A stretch of DNA of 64,000 nt from Marinobacter nitratireducens. GTDB lineage: Bacteria > Pseudomonadota > Gammaproteobacteria > Pseudomonadales > Oleiphilaceae. Position numbers and translations under genes: made by a program. The stretch is taken from NCBI RefSeq assembly GCF_000708045.1, contig NZ_ANIE01000003.1, positions 434,001 through 498,000 on the forward strand, written 5' to 3'. Each line of letters begins with the position of its first letter. Within the stretch, counting starts at the first letter, position 1. This document shows, in pieces, positions 14,821-25,598 of this stretch. Under the pieces are notes generated by a model. It saw nothing but the letters and a program-made list of their open reading frames with translations, had not been told where the DNA came from and made no database searches.

Positions 14821-16641
14821 ATGTCACATCAAGCGAAAACTGGCCCTGGAGGCACTCATCAGAGTCGGTCCGATAAGATCAATGACGTACTTGATGGAAT
14901 ACGAGTACCTGATCTTCCATATCCCGCTGGCAAAGTGACCCAGGACGCAGCCAGCGACTGGCGACCACTGCTGCTTTCCTGCTGGAATGAACAGAGGGAC
15001 GAGCGGGTTACCCACGTCATTCGATCGGTGCATCTGGATTGGTCCGCAGAGCAAGTCAACGCAGCGTATCTTGCGGACCGGATTATGGATCTGTTCCTGC
15101 AGACCAGCGGCCTTCACCCGTCGCTCGCCGGCCGCATTGCACGATTGCGATTCTACCTCGCCTGGCGGATGAATCTGGAGGGCGCCGGGGCATTCACGCC
15201 ATCTTTAACCGAATGGCTGGACAGTCTTCAGGAATGGCGGGGCTGGAGTGATTCCGGTGGTCGATCCGCCAAAGCGCTTCTGGATCAGTTGGATGCTCTG
15301 GTGATCGCGGTTTCAGCCAGCTTTGAATCGGGCAGTTCGGAGCCAGTCGAAGCGTTTTGTGAGAAGTGGCAAAGCGATTCGCGCAAACGAGCGACTCAGG
15401 AAGCAATGCTTCGGCGGCGGCTTTTGGAAAAGGAGCAGGGGGTTGCTCGGCAATACCGTGCAGAACAGACGGCAAGAGCCCTGATAGGGCGAGCGCTGCA
15501 AGGTCGCCATCTTCCGCCTGCCATTATTGAATTTATCTTCAATCGTTGGCAGGGCCTGCTGAAACAGGCAGTCCTCGAGTATGGGCTTGAAAGCGATTCG
15601 TTTCGTCATGGCTCCAAGCTACTGGAATGGTTGGTGTGGGTCGGGGATCCGTCCTTATCCGATAAAGACCGGAACCGCCTCTATCACGTTGGCGAACAGA
15701 TCGGCGATCGGCTTCTCGATGTCTGGCGAAGGGTCTACTCCACAGAGTTTCCAGCCGGAGATCTGACCGGGATTGAACAGGTGATGATGTCGAGGTTGAA
15801 GGGCGAGACCCCCGAACTCGAAGCTGCACTCCCGCCGCCTGACTCATTTCCGTGGAATCCGGAATTCCTGGAGCCCCCGACCGAAATTACGGACGCGGTA
15901 CTTGAGGCCGAGGGCAAGTGGTATGTCGAAGGCGAGGGTCATAACGAACAACGCCGCTATTTCTATGCCTTTCTTCAGGACAGTGGGAACATTCTCTGGA
16001 CCAACGGTGGTGGCGTGAAGTTTGGGCTCCAGCCATGGTCGGATTTTCAGTCAGCCAAAAGCCGTGGCGATATTCGGTCGTTGCCGCAGCTGACGCCTTT
16101 CGGCGATGTGCTGGCGGATACCGTGAATGTTCTATCGGCAGTCGCATTAAAGCAAAGGCAACAGCGCGAGCTCGCCGCCAGGAAGGCACGGGAAAAAGCA
16201 GAAGCGTTAAGGCAGGAACGTCAGGCGGCGGAGGAGGCTCGGCGCAAAGAAGAGGCTGCTCGGGAAGCTGAACTAAAGCGCCAGCGAGAAGAGGCAGAGG
16301 CCAGGCGGCTTGCTGATGAGAAAGCGGAACTTGAAAGGCTCGAAAAAGAAAATCTGCTCGTCGCGCAACAACAGGTGGATGGCATCAAGCTTGGAGGCTG
16401 GATATCCGTCGAACCGGATGGCGACAGGAATGAGCCACTACGAATGAAGTTGGCGGTACGGATAAATGCCTCCAGGAAGTTGATCTTTGTGGATCGCCTG
16501 GGATTGAACCGACAGGAGTATCAGGAAAAAGATCTGGTGTCGGGCATTGTTGATAAGCGGATCAGGGTGCTCGGAAGCACCGCTGAATTCGACGACACGC
16601 TCAGCCGGGTCGTCGGCAGGATTCGAGTTGGTCGCAGCTGA
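14821..16641 (+). CDS. DUF1631-like coiled-coil protein of unknown function
   Basis: 606 residues, no signal peptide or membrane helix. The middle (about 225-310: LPPAIIEFIFNRWQGLLKQ and following LLEWLVWVGDPSLSDKDRNRL) and the C-terminus (GGWISVEPDGD, LIFVDRLGLNRQEY) resemble the DUF1631 family as I remember it. About residues 440-520 are a highly charged Lys/Glu/Arg/Ala heptad-like helix (KAREKAEALRQERQ and on). An AGGA site precedes the ATG. Its 3' end lies 25 bases before a PilZ-domain gene in the same direction, suggesting a link to c-di-GMP signalling. The family call is moderate and the function unknown. Confidence 0.6.
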   Translation: MSHQAKTGPGGTHQSRSDKINDVLDGIRVPDLPYPAGKVTQDAASDWRPLLLSCWNEQRDERVTHVIRSVHLDWSAEQVNAAYLADRIMDLFLQTSGLHPSLAGRIARLRFYLAWRMNLEGAGAFTPSLTEWLDSLQEWRGWSDSGGRSAKALLDQLDALVIAVSASFESGSSEPVEAFCEKWQSDSRKRATQEAMLRRRLLEKEQGVARQYRAEQTARALIGRALQGRHLPPAIIEFIFNRWQGLLKQAVLEYGLESDSFRHGSKLLEWLVWVGDPSLSDKDRNRLYHVGEQIGDRLLDVWRRVYSTEFPAGDLTGIEQVMMSRLKGETPELEAALPPPDSFPWNPEFLEPPTEITDAVLEAEGKWYVEGEGHNEQRRYFYAFLQDSGNILWTNGGGVKFGLQPWSDFQSAKSRGDIRSLPQLTPFGDVLADTVNVLSAVALKQRQQRELAARKAREKAEALRQERQAAEEARRKEEAAREAELKRQREEAEARRLADEKAELERLEKENLLVAQQQVDGIKLGGWISVEPDGDRNEPLRMKLAVRINASRKLIFVDRLGLNRQEYQEKDLVSGIVDKRIRVLGSTAEFDDTLSRVVGRIRVGRS

Positions 16642-16666
16642 TTTGGATGCACGCAGGACAATAATA

Positions 16667-17077
16667 ATGAGAGACACTGATTACAGTTTCGGAAACAAAA
16701 GCGAGACTCCCGGTCGACAAGACAACCGGGGCGACTATCGCCTGACAGCACGGGCAACGGCAACGCTTGAACTGGAGGCATCCGGGCCGGGCATCAGCGG
16801 CCCGGATACAGATGGTCGACGACTTGAATGTCGTATAAGAGACATCTCCGCAGCGGGATGCAGTCTCTTCGCCAGTGAACCTTTGTCAATCGGCGCACTG
16901 CTGCCGGTGACCGTATTGCTTGAGCACCAGGATGAACCCATCAGCCTAGCGGCAGAGGTAGTGTGGTGTCGGCCAAATGATGCCGGCTTCCTTGTTGGTC
17001 TGCACGTCCTTGAGTCTGATGGCACAGGCTATGTGGAATGGGTTGAGGCGGTTGCAGCTGCCCTGGGCGAGGGATAA
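16667..17077 (+). CDS. PilZ-domain protein (probable c-di-GMP receptor)
   Basis: 136 residues. Both c-di-GMP contact motifs are intact: RxxxR (RGDYR, about residues 22-26) and the DxSxxG motif (DISAAG, about 65-70), separated by the usual beta-barrel length. The domain occupies nearly the whole protein. The ATG at 16667 was chosen over an upstream start that would run back into the previous gene, because an AGGA site lies about 10 bases before it and the PilZ fold is complete without the extra residues. It is probably co-transcribed with the DUF1631-like gene. Confidence 0.85.
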   Translation: MRDTDYSFGNKSETPGRQDNRGDYRLTARATATLELEASGPGISGPDTDGRRLECRIRDISAAGCSLFASEPLSIGALLPVTVLLEHQDEPISLAAEVVWCRPNDAGFLVGLHVLESDGTGYVEWVEAVAAALGEG

Positions 17078-17081
17078 AAAA

Positions 17082-17103
17082 ATAGCCAGCAAAAGCTGGC
17101 TAT
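17082..17103 (-). terminator. Hairpin terminator of fabI
   Basis: Stem ATAGCCAGC (17082-17090) and GCTGGCTAT (17095-17103) with an AAAA loop. Read on the minus strand the stem is followed by a run of seven T, so it terminates fabI transcription. Plus-strand transcripts from the PilZ gene would also meet the hairpin but without a good U tract. Confidence 0.85.
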
Positions 17104-17129
17104 GTATCACTATCGTGGAGGACGAAGGT

Positions 17130-17915
17130 CTACTCTTCCATCTCGCCCATACCGGTGATGTTGAATCCGGCGTCCACGTACATGATCTCGCCGGTAATGC
17201 CGCTGGCAAGATCGGAACTCAGGAACGACGCAGCGTTACCAACTTCCTCAATGGTTACGTTTCGCTTGAGCGGCGCGCGTTTGGCGTTTTCAGCCAGCAT
17301 GCGACGGAAGCTCTTGATGCCTGAAGCCGCCAGAGTCTTGATCGGACCGGCAGAGATGCCGTTAACCCGGATGCCATCCCGGCCGAGGCTGACCGCCATA
17401 TAGCGTACGTTGGCTTCCAGAGAGGCCTTGGCCAGACCCATCACGTTGTAGTTTTGCAGAACGCGTTCCGCACCAAGGTAGCTCAGAGTCAGCAGAGAGC
17501 TGCCTTCGTGCATCATCTTACGGGCACCCTTGGCCAGCGCAACAAAGCTGTATGAGGAGATGTCGTGGGCGATCTTGAAGCCCTCACGGGTAGTGACGTC
17601 AACATAGTTGCCATCAAGTTCATGTCCCGGGGCGAAGCCTACGGCGTGGACAATAATGTCGATGTTGTCCCAGTGTTTGCCGAGCTCGGTGAATACGTTC
17701 TCGATTTCTTCATCGCTGGCGACGTCACAAGGGAAGGTCAGGTTGCTGCCCCATTGTTCCGCAAATTTCTCAACGCGCGGCTTCAGTTTGTCATTCTGGT
17801 AGGTGAAGGCCAGCTCCGCGCCTTCACGTGCAAACGCTTCGGCAATACCGTAAGCGATGGACAGTTTACTGGCGACACCAACAATCAGCGCTTTCTTGCC
17901 ACTGAGTATTCCCAT
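17130..17915 (-). CDS. fabI: Enoyl-[acyl-carrier-protein] reductase (NADH)
   Basis: 261 residues. It reduces trans-2-enoyl-ACP in the last step of each fatty-acid elongation cycle and is the target of triclosan-type inhibitors. The divergent-SDR nucleotide site reads [17 protein letters not shown], and the catalytic Tyr/Lys pair is in [17 protein letters not shown] (Y-x6-K), characteristic of FabI rather than FabV or FabK. It lies 65 bases downstream of yejF on the same strand and ends at a strong terminator; it may have its own promoter in that gap. Confidence 0.97.
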   Translation of the reverse strand: MGILSGKKALIVGVASKLSIAYGIAEAFAREGAELAFTYQNDKLKPRVEKFAEQWGSNLTFPCDVASDEEIENVFTELGKHWDNIDIIVHAVGFAPGHELDGNYVDVTTREGFKIAHDISSYSFVALAKGARKMMHEGSSLLTLSYLGAERVLQNYNVMGLAKASLEANVRYMAVSLGRDGIRVNGISAGPIKTLAASGIKSFRRMLAENAKRAPLKRNVTIEEVGNAASFLSSDLASGITGEIMYVDAGFNITGMGEMEE

Positions 17916-17980
17916 GGGTAGTTCTCCCTTGTTCCTGATTTTCGAGCATTATCCCCGATGCCTTGGCCGTCGGGTAACGC

Positions 17981-19585
17981 TCAATTGGTCGTAGTGGTGT
18001 TCTGGTAGAAGAAAGCCGCATTCAGAAGGTTACGAGTGTAATCCTCCCGGGGAGACTGGAATATGTCACCGGCATTTCCGTACTCCACGATCGTTCCCTG
18101 CTTGAGAACGAGCAATTTGTGGCTTAACGCTCTGACCACTGATAGGTCGTGGCTGATAAAAATGTAGCTTAGACCATATTTGGTCTGGATATCCCGTAGC
18201 AGTTCTATCACCTGTTTCTGTACGGTGCGATCCAGAGCAGACGTCGGTTCGTCGAGAATGATGATGTCCGGCTGCAGTACCAGCGCACGGGCGATTGCGA
18301 TTCTCTGTCGCTGACCGCCGGAGAACTCATGGGGGTACCGGTGTTTTGCGTCCGGATCCAGGCCCACATCCCGTAGTGCCCGGGTAACTTTTTCGTCGTG
18401 TGTATCGGAGCCTTCAGGATCATGAATGCCCAGCCCCTCGCCAACGATCTCTGCAATCGACATGCGGGGACTCAGGCTCCCGAACGGATCCTGGAAGACA
18501 ATCTGAATCCTGCGACGCCAGGGCCGGAATTCCCTCTGGTTAAGCCCTGAAAGGTGCTCTCCATCGAGCTGGAAATCACCCGTAGACGCGGTCAGTTTGA
18601 GCAGCGCATGTCCGATCGTGGTCTTACCACTACCACTTTCACCAACGATCCCGAGAGTTTCTCCACGCCCAAGTTCGAAGCTCGCCCGTTGAACCGCATG
18701 GAAGCTTTCCGTCACTTTGCCAAACAGGGAGCGTTTGGTCGGGAACTGTACGTCCAGATCCCGAACCTCCAGGAGAGGTTCAGGGTTTTCGGAAGGACTG
18801 GGTGGCGAGGATGGAGGTTCTGCATCCAGCAGTTTCCGAGTGTAGGGATGTGCTGGGGACTCAAACAGATGTTCTGCCGTTGCAGACTCCACCAATTCTC
18901 CTTTCTCCATGACGGCAACCCGATCGGCGTAGCGCCGAACAATGGTCAGATCATGGGTGATCAGCAGAATGGCCATGCCGAGTTTTTGCTGAAGTTCCCG
19001 AAGCAACTCGAGCACCTGCTGCTGCACGGTGACGTCCAATGCCGTTGTTGGCTCGTCAGCAATGAGGAGGTCGGGCTCATTCGCCAGGGCCATGGCGATC
19101 ATAACCCTCTGTTTCTGGCCGCCTGACAACTGATGTGGGTAGCTTCCCAGGCGGCTCTCGGGGTTATGGACCCCAACGAGGTTCAACAATTCAAGGCAGC
19201 GTTTACGAGCCTGAGGACCACGCATGCCTTTGTGAAGCTCAAGCGTTTCGCTGATCTGTTTCTCGATGGTATGCAGCGGGTTTAGCGATGTCATCGGCTC
19301 CTGAAAAATCATGCTGATTTCTCGTCCGCGGATTTGTCTGAGGCGCTTTTCCGGTGCGGTTAACATATCTTCCCCGCGGAAGAGAATTTTTCCGCCGGGA
19401 TAAGAGGCATGGCGCTCATCCAGCAACCGAAGCACCGATAACGCGGATATGGATTTTCCCGAGCCGCTTTCCCCCACCAGGGCAAGGGTTTCTCCGGCGT
19501 TGATACGCAATGACAAACTGTTCACCACCCGAGGGCCGTGGTCGAAGCAAATGGACAGATCGGAAATCTCTAGAAGATCACTCAT
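17981..19585 (-). CDS. yejF: Peptide ABC transporter ATP-binding protein (two fused NBDs)
   Basis: 534 residues with two complete ATPase domains. Each has a Walker A (GESGSGKS about residue 40; GESGSGKTT in the second half), an LSGGQ-type signature ([32 protein letters not shown]) and a Walker B with D-E-P-T. It powers the YejABE importer for oligopeptides and microcin-C-like compounds. The start at 19585 gives [10 protein letters not shown] and lies one base after the yejE stop; an upstream start at 19633 would run into yejE. The symbol is from domain fusion and operon order. Confidence 0.88.
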   Translation of the reverse strand: MSDLLEISDLSICFDHGPRVVNSLSLRINAGETLALVGESGSGKSISALSVLRLLDERHASYPGGKILFRGEDMLTAPEKRLRQIRGREISMIFQEPMTSLNPLHTIEKQISETLELHKGMRGPQARKRCLELLNLVGVHNPESRLGSYPHQLSGGQKQRVMIAMALANEPDLLIADEPTTALDVTVQQQVLELLRELQQKLGMAILLITHDLTIVRRYADRVAVMEKGELVESATAEHLFESPAHPYTRKLLDAEPPSSPPSPSENPEPLLEVRDLDVQFPTKRSLFGKVTESFHAVQRASFELGRGETLGIVGESGSGKTTIGHALLKLTASTGDFQLDGEHLSGLNQREFRPWRRRIQIVFQDPFGSLSPRMSIAEIVGEGLGIHDPEGSDTHDEKVTRALRDVGLDPDAKHRYPHEFSGGQRQRIAIARALVLQPDIIILDEPTSALDRTVQKQVIELLRDIQTKYGLSYIFISHDLSVVRALSHKLLVLKQGTIVEYGNAGDIFQSPREDYTRNLLNAAFFYQNTTTTN

Positions 19586-19586
19586 A

Positions 19587-20609
19587 TCAGTTCTTTCTTG
19601 GATCAAAGGCATCGCGAACGGCTTCGCCGACAAAAACCAGCAGCGTCAGCATGATCGACAGTGACACAAACGCTGAGATTCCCAGCCAGGGTGCATGCAG
19701 GTTGGCTTTGCCCTGAGCGATCAGTTCTCCGAGAGAAGGGGAGCCGGATGGTAAACCAAAGCCAAGAAAATCGAGAGACGTGAGGCCGGTTATCGCACCC
19801 GTTAGAATAAAGGGCAGGAAGGTCAGGGTGGCGACCATGGCATTGGGCAAAATGTGTCGGAACATGATCTGCCGGTTGCCAAGGCCCAGGGCTCTGGCGG
19901 CTTTCACATACTCGAAGTTTCTTGCCCTCAGGAACTCGGCGCGCACGACATCGACCAGCCCCATCCAGCTGAACAGCAGCATGATGCCAAGCAACCACCA
20001 GAAATTAGGCTGCACGATACTGGACAGAATGATCAGCAGATAGAGCACGGGCAGCCCGGACCACACCTCGATAAAGCGCTGGCCCAGCAAGTCTATCTTG
20101 CCTCCGTAGTATCCCTGGATGGCACCGACCACTACGCCGACGACGCAACTTGCGATTGTCAGTGTCAGGCCAAAGAGCACCGATACGCGAAAGCCGTAGA
20201 TGACCCGGGCGGCGACATCCCGCCCCTGATCATCCGTGCCGAGCCAGTTCACGGGGCTCGGTGGCGCGGGTGAGGGCACGTCGAGATCGTAGTTGATGGT
20301 GTCGTAGCTGAACCGGATTGGCGGCCAGATCATCCAGCCATTGGCCTTGATCTCATCGGCGATGAACGGGTCGCGATAATCGGCTTCGGTTGGCAGGAAG
20401 CCTCCGAACGTTTCCTCGGTGACGGTTTCCACGACCGGGAAGTACAGGGACTCCTTGTAGGAAACCACCAGTGGGGAATCGTTGGCAATGACCTCAGCAA
20501 TCAGAGACAGTCCGAAAAGCACCAGGAAAAGCCAGAGGGACCAATAGCCCCGTCGATTAGCCTGGAAGTTATTCAGGCGCCTTTGCTGGATGGGGGAGAG
20601 CGGCTTCAA
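19587..20609 (-). CDS. yejE: Peptide ABC transporter permease
   Basis: 340 residues, an inner-membrane permease of the DppC/OppC family. An N-terminal helix (WSLWLFLVLFGLSLIAEVIA) is followed by a large periplasmic segment and the permease core. The EAA-type loop is seen in ARALGLGNRQIMFRHILPNAM. The WLGTDDQGRDVAARVIYGFRVSVLFGL stretch is typical of DppC-type permeases. It starts two bases after the yejB stop and ends one base before yejF, so translation is probably coupled. Confidence 0.88.
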   Translation of the reverse strand: MKPLSPIQQRRLNNFQANRRGYWSLWLFLVLFGLSLIAEVIANDSPLVVSYKESLYFPVVETVTEETFGGFLPTEADYRDPFIADEIKANGWMIWPPIRFSYDTINYDLDVPSPAPPSPVNWLGTDDQGRDVAARVIYGFRVSVLFGLTLTIASCVVGVVVGAIQGYYGGKIDLLGQRFIEVWSGLPVLYLLIILSSIVQPNFWWLLGIMLLFSWMGLVDVVRAEFLRARNFEYVKAARALGLGNRQIMFRHILPNAMVATLTFLPFILTGAITGLTSLDFLGFGLPSGSPSLGELIAQGKANLHAPWLGISAFVSLSIMLTLLVFVGEAVRDAFDPRKN

Positions 20610-20611
20610 CG

Positions 20612-21697
20612 TTACGCGCCCTCCCTGCTTTCAAAGTCGATCCTCGGATCGACGACGACGTAAGTGATGTCGCTGATCAGCTTCAGGATCAGCCCCATGA
20701 GGGTAAAGATATACAGGGTGCCGAACATCACCGGATAGTCCCGGTTCAGCGCAGCTTCAAAACCCAGCAGTCCAAGGCCGTCCAGAGAGAAAATGACTTC
20801 GATCAGCAGCGATCCGGTGAAAAACAGAGCCACAAGCACGCCAGGGAGGCTGGCAATAACGATGAGCATGGCATTGCGGAAAACATGGCCATAGAGTACC
20901 TGCTTTTCCTCAAGCCCTTTGGCTCTCGCAGTGACCACATACTGCTTACTGATTTCATCAAGGAACGAGTTTTTGGTTAGCAGGGTCAGTGTGGCAAAAC
21001 CGCCAATCACGTTGGCTGTTACCGGGAGCACCAGGTGCCAGAAATAGTCAGCGATCTTTTCGTACCAGGTAAGCTCGCTGAAATTCAGGGAGGTTAAGCC
21101 CCTGAGTGGGAACCAGTCGAAATAGGTGCCGCCGGCGAACAGCACAATCAGCAGCATGGCAAACAGGAAGCCGGGAATCGCGTAACCAATGACGATGGCG
21201 GAACTGCTCCATACATCAAATCGGGAGCCATCTGTTACCGCTTTGCGGATACCGAGGGGAATGGAAATCAAGTAGATGACAAGCGTCGACCACAGTCCGA
21301 GGGAGATAGACACGGGCATCTTGTCGATGATCAGCTCAATGACCGATTTTTCACGAAAGAAGGAGTCGCCGAAATCGAAGGTGGCATAGTCGCCAAGCAT
21401 CTTCATAAACCGCTCGTGAGCCGGTTTATCGAAGCCATACATGACTTCGATCTCTTTCAGGAGTTCGTCCGGTATTCCCCGGGCCGCACGACTGTCACCA
21501 GAGCCACTGGAGACTTCACCGCCGGTATCACCACCGGATGCCCTGGACAGAGCGCTGCCGCCATGCCCCTCCATTTCTGCAATCAACTGCTCAACAGGGC
21601 CGCCAGGGGCCGCTTGAACGATAACGAAGTTAAGGAGCATGATCCCGATCAGCGTCGGGATAATCAGCGCAAGCCTGCGAAGAATGTAGATGCCCAT
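20612..21697 (-). CDS. yejB: Peptide ABC transporter permease
   Basis: 361 residues, DppB/OppB-type permease with an N-terminal helix ([19 protein letters not shown]), a family-typical APGGPVEQ motif, and a C-terminal core with [22 protein letters not shown] as the ATPase-contact loop. A Gly/Ser-rich insertion (about residues 45-75) sits in the first periplasmic region, as in other YejB proteins. It is the second gene of yejABEF and follows yejA by 46 bases. Confidence 0.88.
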   Translation of the reverse strand: MGIYILRRLALIIPTLIGIMLLNFVIVQAAPGGPVEQLIAEMEGHGGSALSRASGGDTGGEVSSGSGDSRAARGIPDELLKEIEVMYGFDKPAHERFMKMLGDYATFDFGDSFFREKSVIELIIDKMPVSISLGLWSTLVIYLISIPLGIRKAVTDGSRFDVWSSSAIVIGYAIPGFLFAMLLIVLFAGGTYFDWFPLRGLTSLNFSELTWYEKIADYFWHLVLPVTANVIGGFATLTLLTKNSFLDEISKQYVVTARAKGLEEKQVLYGHVFRNAMLIVIASLPGVLVALFFTGSLLIEVIFSLDGLGLLGFEAALNRDYPVMFGTLYIFTLMGLILKLISDITYVVVDPRIDFESREGA

Positions 21698-21743
21698 TTA
21701 GCGAAGTATTCCTTCCGAAACAGCGTTGGTCAGAACCATTGGC

Positions 21744-23573
21744 TCAGGGTTTCATCCACCAGTTGTCGGGATCGACCCCGTTTTTGGGCGTATTTTTTGG
21801 TCGCTCGACAGTGCTCCAGTAAGCCACCCGATCCTTATCGAGGTACCAGTTGGGAATAACATAGTGTCCGTGCAGGAGAACCCGATCCAGTGCGCGGACC
21901 CGGTAAACGAGCTCTTTCCGGTCTGGTGCCTGGATCAGCAGGTCCACCAGTTCATCAACGACCGGGTCGTTCACGCCCATATAGTTGCGCGCTCCGGGTA
22001 CATCCACGTTGGATGAGTACCAGAACTGCCGTTGCTCATTCCCCGGCGAGTCTGACTGGGGGATGCCCTGAACGGTCATGTCGAAATCAAACTTTCGGAC
22101 CCGCTGTACGTACTGGTTGGTATCCACGAGCCGAACGGACACGTCGACGCCCAGCCTTGCGAGATTGTTCTTGAAGGGCAGAACCACTCGCTCGAACGTC
22201 TTCTGAGCCAGAAGGAACTCAAACGCCAGAGGATCACCGGTTGATTTGTTGACCATTTTGCCATCGCGAATCTCATACCCAGCCGACCGCAGAAGCTCCA
22301 GAGCTTTCCTGAGGTTTTCACGCAGGCCTTTCTGGCCGTCTGTTGTGGGAGGGGTGTAGACCTCGGTGAAGACGTCGTCGTTCAACTGATCACGGTAGGT
22401 CTCGAGTATTTCGAGTTCCCGGCCTTCGGGCAGACCGGAGGATGCCAACTCGCTGTTCGCGAAATAACTGTCCGTTCGGGTGTACTGGTCGAAGAACAGG
22501 TTTTTATTCGCCCACTCGAAATCAAACGCGTACGCCAGCGCTTCGCGAACCCTGGGGTCACTGAATATTTCTCGGCGGGTATTGAATGCAAACGCCTGCA
22601 TGCCGGCGGGGCGGTGATGCTGAATGGCCTCGGTGATGATGGAGCCGTTATCAAACTGTGGGCCGGTGTAAGCGGTTGCCCAATTCTTTGCAGATGATTC
22701 CACCCGGAAGTCAAAGTTACCCGCTTTGAAGGCCTCCAGAGCCACGGTGTCGTCGGTGTAATAGTCGAAACGGATCTTCTCGAAATTGTATCGGCCTTTA
22801 CGGGTTGGCAGGTCCTTGGCCCAGTAATCCGGCACGCGTTCATAGGTGATTGACCGACCTGCTTCGAAATCGCTGATCCGATAGGGGCCACTGCCCACCG
22901 GAGGTGTCAGCCCGTTTTCACCGAACTCCCGGTCTTTCCAGTAGTGAGCTGGCAGCACAGGAAGCTGGCCAAGTATCAACGGCAATTCCCGATTGGTGGT
23001 TTCCTTGAAGTCAAATCGCACCCGATGCGGATTTTCAACGGTTACGCTGTCTACGTCGGCGTAGTAGTTCCGAAACAGCGGGTGTCCTTTTGTGGTCAGC
23101 AGCTCAAAGGAAAATTTCACATCCGCGGCCGTAATTGGCTCACCATCATGAAACCGGGCCTCCTTGCGCAGGTTGTAGATGACGTAACTGCGGTCTTCCG
23201 GGGTTTCCAGGGATTCGGCAATGACGCCGTAGGCTGAAAACGGTTCGTCTGCGGAGGACGCCATGAGCGTGTCATACAGATAGCTGCTGATGCCGGTCGC
23301 AGCAACACCCCGAATCACAAACGGGTTGAACGAATCAAAGCCATTGGACACGACAGCACGCCGGAACGTACCGCCTTTCGGGGCGTCCGGATTCACATAG
23401 TCGAAATGGGAAAACCCGTCGGGATATTTTGGGGTTCCGTGCATTGCAATGCCGTGTCGGGGCTCTGCGTTGTCTGCCGGAGGCTCGCTGGCCAGTGATG
23501 TGGAAGAGGTGACCAGTAAGGCCAGGGAAGAAAGGATGGTTGTAAGGGTTGTGGCTGTCCGTATGCTCGTCAT
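21744..23573 (-). CDS. yejA: Extracellular oligopeptide-binding protein
   Basis: 609 residues with a signal peptide (residues 1 to about 29, ending SSTSLAS). SBP family 5 features are present: AMHGTPKYPDGFSHFDYVNPDAP, GGTFRRAVVSNGFDSFNPFV and FHDGEPITAADVKFSFELL. It captures peptides in the periplasm for YejBEF. It is the first gene of a four-gene minus-strand operon. The substrate (general peptides, microcin-C-like compounds or a signal peptide) cannot be read from sequence. Confidence 0.88.
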   Translation of the reverse strand: MTSIRTATTLTTILSSLALLVTSSTSLASEPPADNAEPRHGIAMHGTPKYPDGFSHFDYVNPDAPKGGTFRRAVVSNGFDSFNPFVIRGVAATGISSYLYDTLMASSADEPFSAYGVIAESLETPEDRSYVIYNLRKEARFHDGEPITAADVKFSFELLTTKGHPLFRNYYADVDSVTVENPHRVRFDFKETTNRELPLILGQLPVLPAHYWKDREFGENGLTPPVGSGPYRISDFEAGRSITYERVPDYWAKDLPTRKGRYNFEKIRFDYYTDDTVALEAFKAGNFDFRVESSAKNWATAYTGPQFDNGSIITEAIQHHRPAGMQAFAFNTRREIFSDPRVREALAYAFDFEWANKNLFFDQYTRTDSYFANSELASSGLPEGRELEILETYRDQLNDDVFTEVYTPPTTDGQKGLRENLRKALELLRSAGYEIRDGKMVNKSTGDPLAFEFLLAQKTFERVVLPFKNNLARLGVDVSVRLVDTNQYVQRVRKFDFDMTVQGIPQSDSPGNEQRQFWYSSNVDVPGARNYMGVNDPVVDELVDLLIQAPDRKELVYRVRALDRVLLHGHYVIPNWYLDKDRVAYWSTVERPKNTPKNGVDPDNWWMKP

Positions 23574-23698
23574 GGGTCTCGCACGTTCCGGATGATCAGG
23601 CCGGCGCCCGGAATCCGCTCCAAGGCGCCGTTGGACTCTTCACGAGCCCTTATGATTCTTATCGTTACGGAAAGTTCCGGTACACCGCTTTGTGTTTG

Positions 23699-25444
23699 TC
23701 AGGGACTGTTCCGAATGTCCACGTAGAGTACCAGACTTTGTCCCGGTTGCAGATAACGGGAGGTGTTCAGGTCGTTCCAGCTTGCGATGTCGCGCACATT
23801 CACGGAGAAACGGCTGGCGATTGTCGAGAGCGAGTCGCCTTTACGAACACGGTAGCCAACCTTTCGAACCATCGCCTTGCCCCGTGTGCTGTTGCTGGCC
23901 ATGATGGTCGGCTGAGTTGTCTTGGACCAGATTACCAGCTCCTTGCCGGGAATAAGCGGGTCGCCAGGAGCCATACTGTTCCAGCCCGCAACCTCACGAA
24001 CGGTGACCCGGTGTTCCCGGGCAATATCCCAGAAGGTATCGCCGCGGCGCACGGTGTAACGCACTTTGTTCCCATCGCGCTTGCGCTGCTGTTTGCGCTC
24101 GAGACGCTGTGACGCACTCAGTGCGTAGGCGTCAGACCCTTTGCTGGCGGAGGGGATCATCAGTCTCTGGCCGATACGGATCATGTCACCATTCAGCTTG
24201 TTTACCTGGCGGATGACGGACGGTGTGGTAGAGAATCTGTTGGCAATCCTGATCAGGCTGTCTCCGGACCGGACCTTGTAATTGCGCCATGAAACCCGCT
24301 TTGAGGGTGGGATTTCCGCAAGTGCATGCCGAAACTGCTCCGCGTTCTGGCGGGGCACGAGGAGGCGATGAGGGCCATCCGGGTTGGTAGCCCAGCGATT
24401 ATAGGACGGGTTTAACAGGTAGATTTCGTCGATGTCGACACCGGCCAGCTTGGCGGCCTGGGCAAGGTCCAGTTGCGAGCCGGTTTTGACCACTTCGAAA
24501 TAGGGTTCATCGTCCAGCGTCGGCAAGGTTATTCCGTAGGCCTGTGGGTCATCGAAGATTTTGGCCAGGGCAATCAGCTTGGGTACATAATGACGGGTTT
24601 CCTGGGGAAGCCGAAGAGACCAGAAATCCTGCGGCCGATTGGCTTTGCGGTTACGTCGCATGGCACTGGACACAGTGCCACCGCCGCTGTTGTAGGCTGC
24701 CAGCGCCAGTGTGTAATCACCATCAAATCGGTTGGCCAGACGCTCCAGATAGGTCAGGGCGGCATCTGTGGCGGAAATGACGTCTCTACGATCGTCGTGC
24801 CACCAGCTTTGTGTCAGCCCGAAATATTTTCCGGTAGACGGAATGAACTGCCACAGGCCGGCAGCACGCCCATGGGAGTAGGCGAACGGATCGAAGGCAC
24901 TCTCGACCACGGGCAGCAACGCAAACTCAGAGGGTAAGCCGCGTTTCTCAGTTTCCGAAAGAATGTGGTGAAGGTAGCGGCTCCCCCGGTCAACCACGCG
25001 GTTAATATACTTCGGGTGCTTTGCGTACCAATTCAGCTGATCGCGTACCCGCTTATTGTCGACACTATGATCAAGCGCAAACCCATTCCTGAGACGGTGC
25101 CACAGATCCGGGGTTTCCTCGGGCACCGCTGACGCTTGTTGGGATGGGTTGTCCAGTGCCTCTCGTGCGTCCTGCGCTGCGGCCCTGAGTTCCGGTGCGA
25201 TTGCATCATCAAGGGCACGCTGGGCGTCTTCTTCGGAACCACCCTCGACGGCCTGCTTAAGTCCGTCATCACCAGTGGCAACGGTTAGCTGGTCGGAATC
25301 CAGGGGATTCCTGGCATCGGATTCGCCGGATTTCTGGAACCACTGACTGGGCGACGCCCAGTAGTTATCTTGCTGGTTCAGCGAGCTGCAGCCGCTGACG
25401 AGTGTGCCGGTGAGGACCAGCACGGAAAATCGTTTGACCGACAT
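23699..25444 (-). CDS. mltD: Membrane-bound lytic murein transglycosylase D
   Basis: 581 residues. A lipobox LVSGC puts the lipidated cysteine at C19. The SLT goose-lysozyme-like domain (about residues 165-290) holds the catalytic glutamate E181 in VVESAFDPF, followed by SHGRAAGLWQFIPSTG and LALAAYNSGGG. Three LysM repeats follow (about 390-435, 460-505 and 530-577), each starting V-R-x-G-D. MltD cleaves glycan strands to 1,6-anhydromuropeptides. E. coli MltD has two LysM repeats; three is a longer variant. It is separated from gloB by 154 bases. Confidence 0.95.
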   Translation of the reverse strand: MSVKRFSVLVLTGTLVSGCSSLNQQDNYWASPSQWFQKSGESDARNPLDSDQLTVATGDDGLKQAVEGGSEEDAQRALDDAIAPELRAAAQDAREALDNPSQQASAVPEETPDLWHRLRNGFALDHSVDNKRVRDQLNWYAKHPKYINRVVDRGSRYLHHILSETEKRGLPSEFALLPVVESAFDPFAYSHGRAAGLWQFIPSTGKYFGLTQSWWHDDRRDVISATDAALTYLERLANRFDGDYTLALAAYNSGGGTVSSAMRRNRKANRPQDFWSLRLPQETRHYVPKLIALAKIFDDPQAYGITLPTLDDEPYFEVVKTGSQLDLAQAAKLAGVDIDEIYLLNPSYNRWATNPDGPHRLLVPRQNAEQFRHALAEIPPSKRVSWRNYKVRSGDSLIRIANRFSTTPSVIRQVNKLNGDMIRIGQRLMIPSASKGSDAYALSASQRLERKQQRKRDGNKVRYTVRRGDTFWDIAREHRVTVREVAGWNSMAPGDPLIPGKELVIWSKTTQPTIMASNSTRGKAMVRKVGYRVRKGDSLSTIASRFSVNVRDIASWNDLNTSRYLQPGQSLVLYVDIRNSP

Positions 25445-25598
25445 AACATCATTCCGGTTCGGGGTTCTTACCGGCGTCTGTCTAAAATGCCGGCATATTT
25501 AAGGGCTTACGGTCACAAAGTTGCAATGATTCTATGGGAGCCCTTTTCCAGGGGTCAAGAAACCTCTCGTTACCACAGTGAGAGGATTTGTTAATCGA

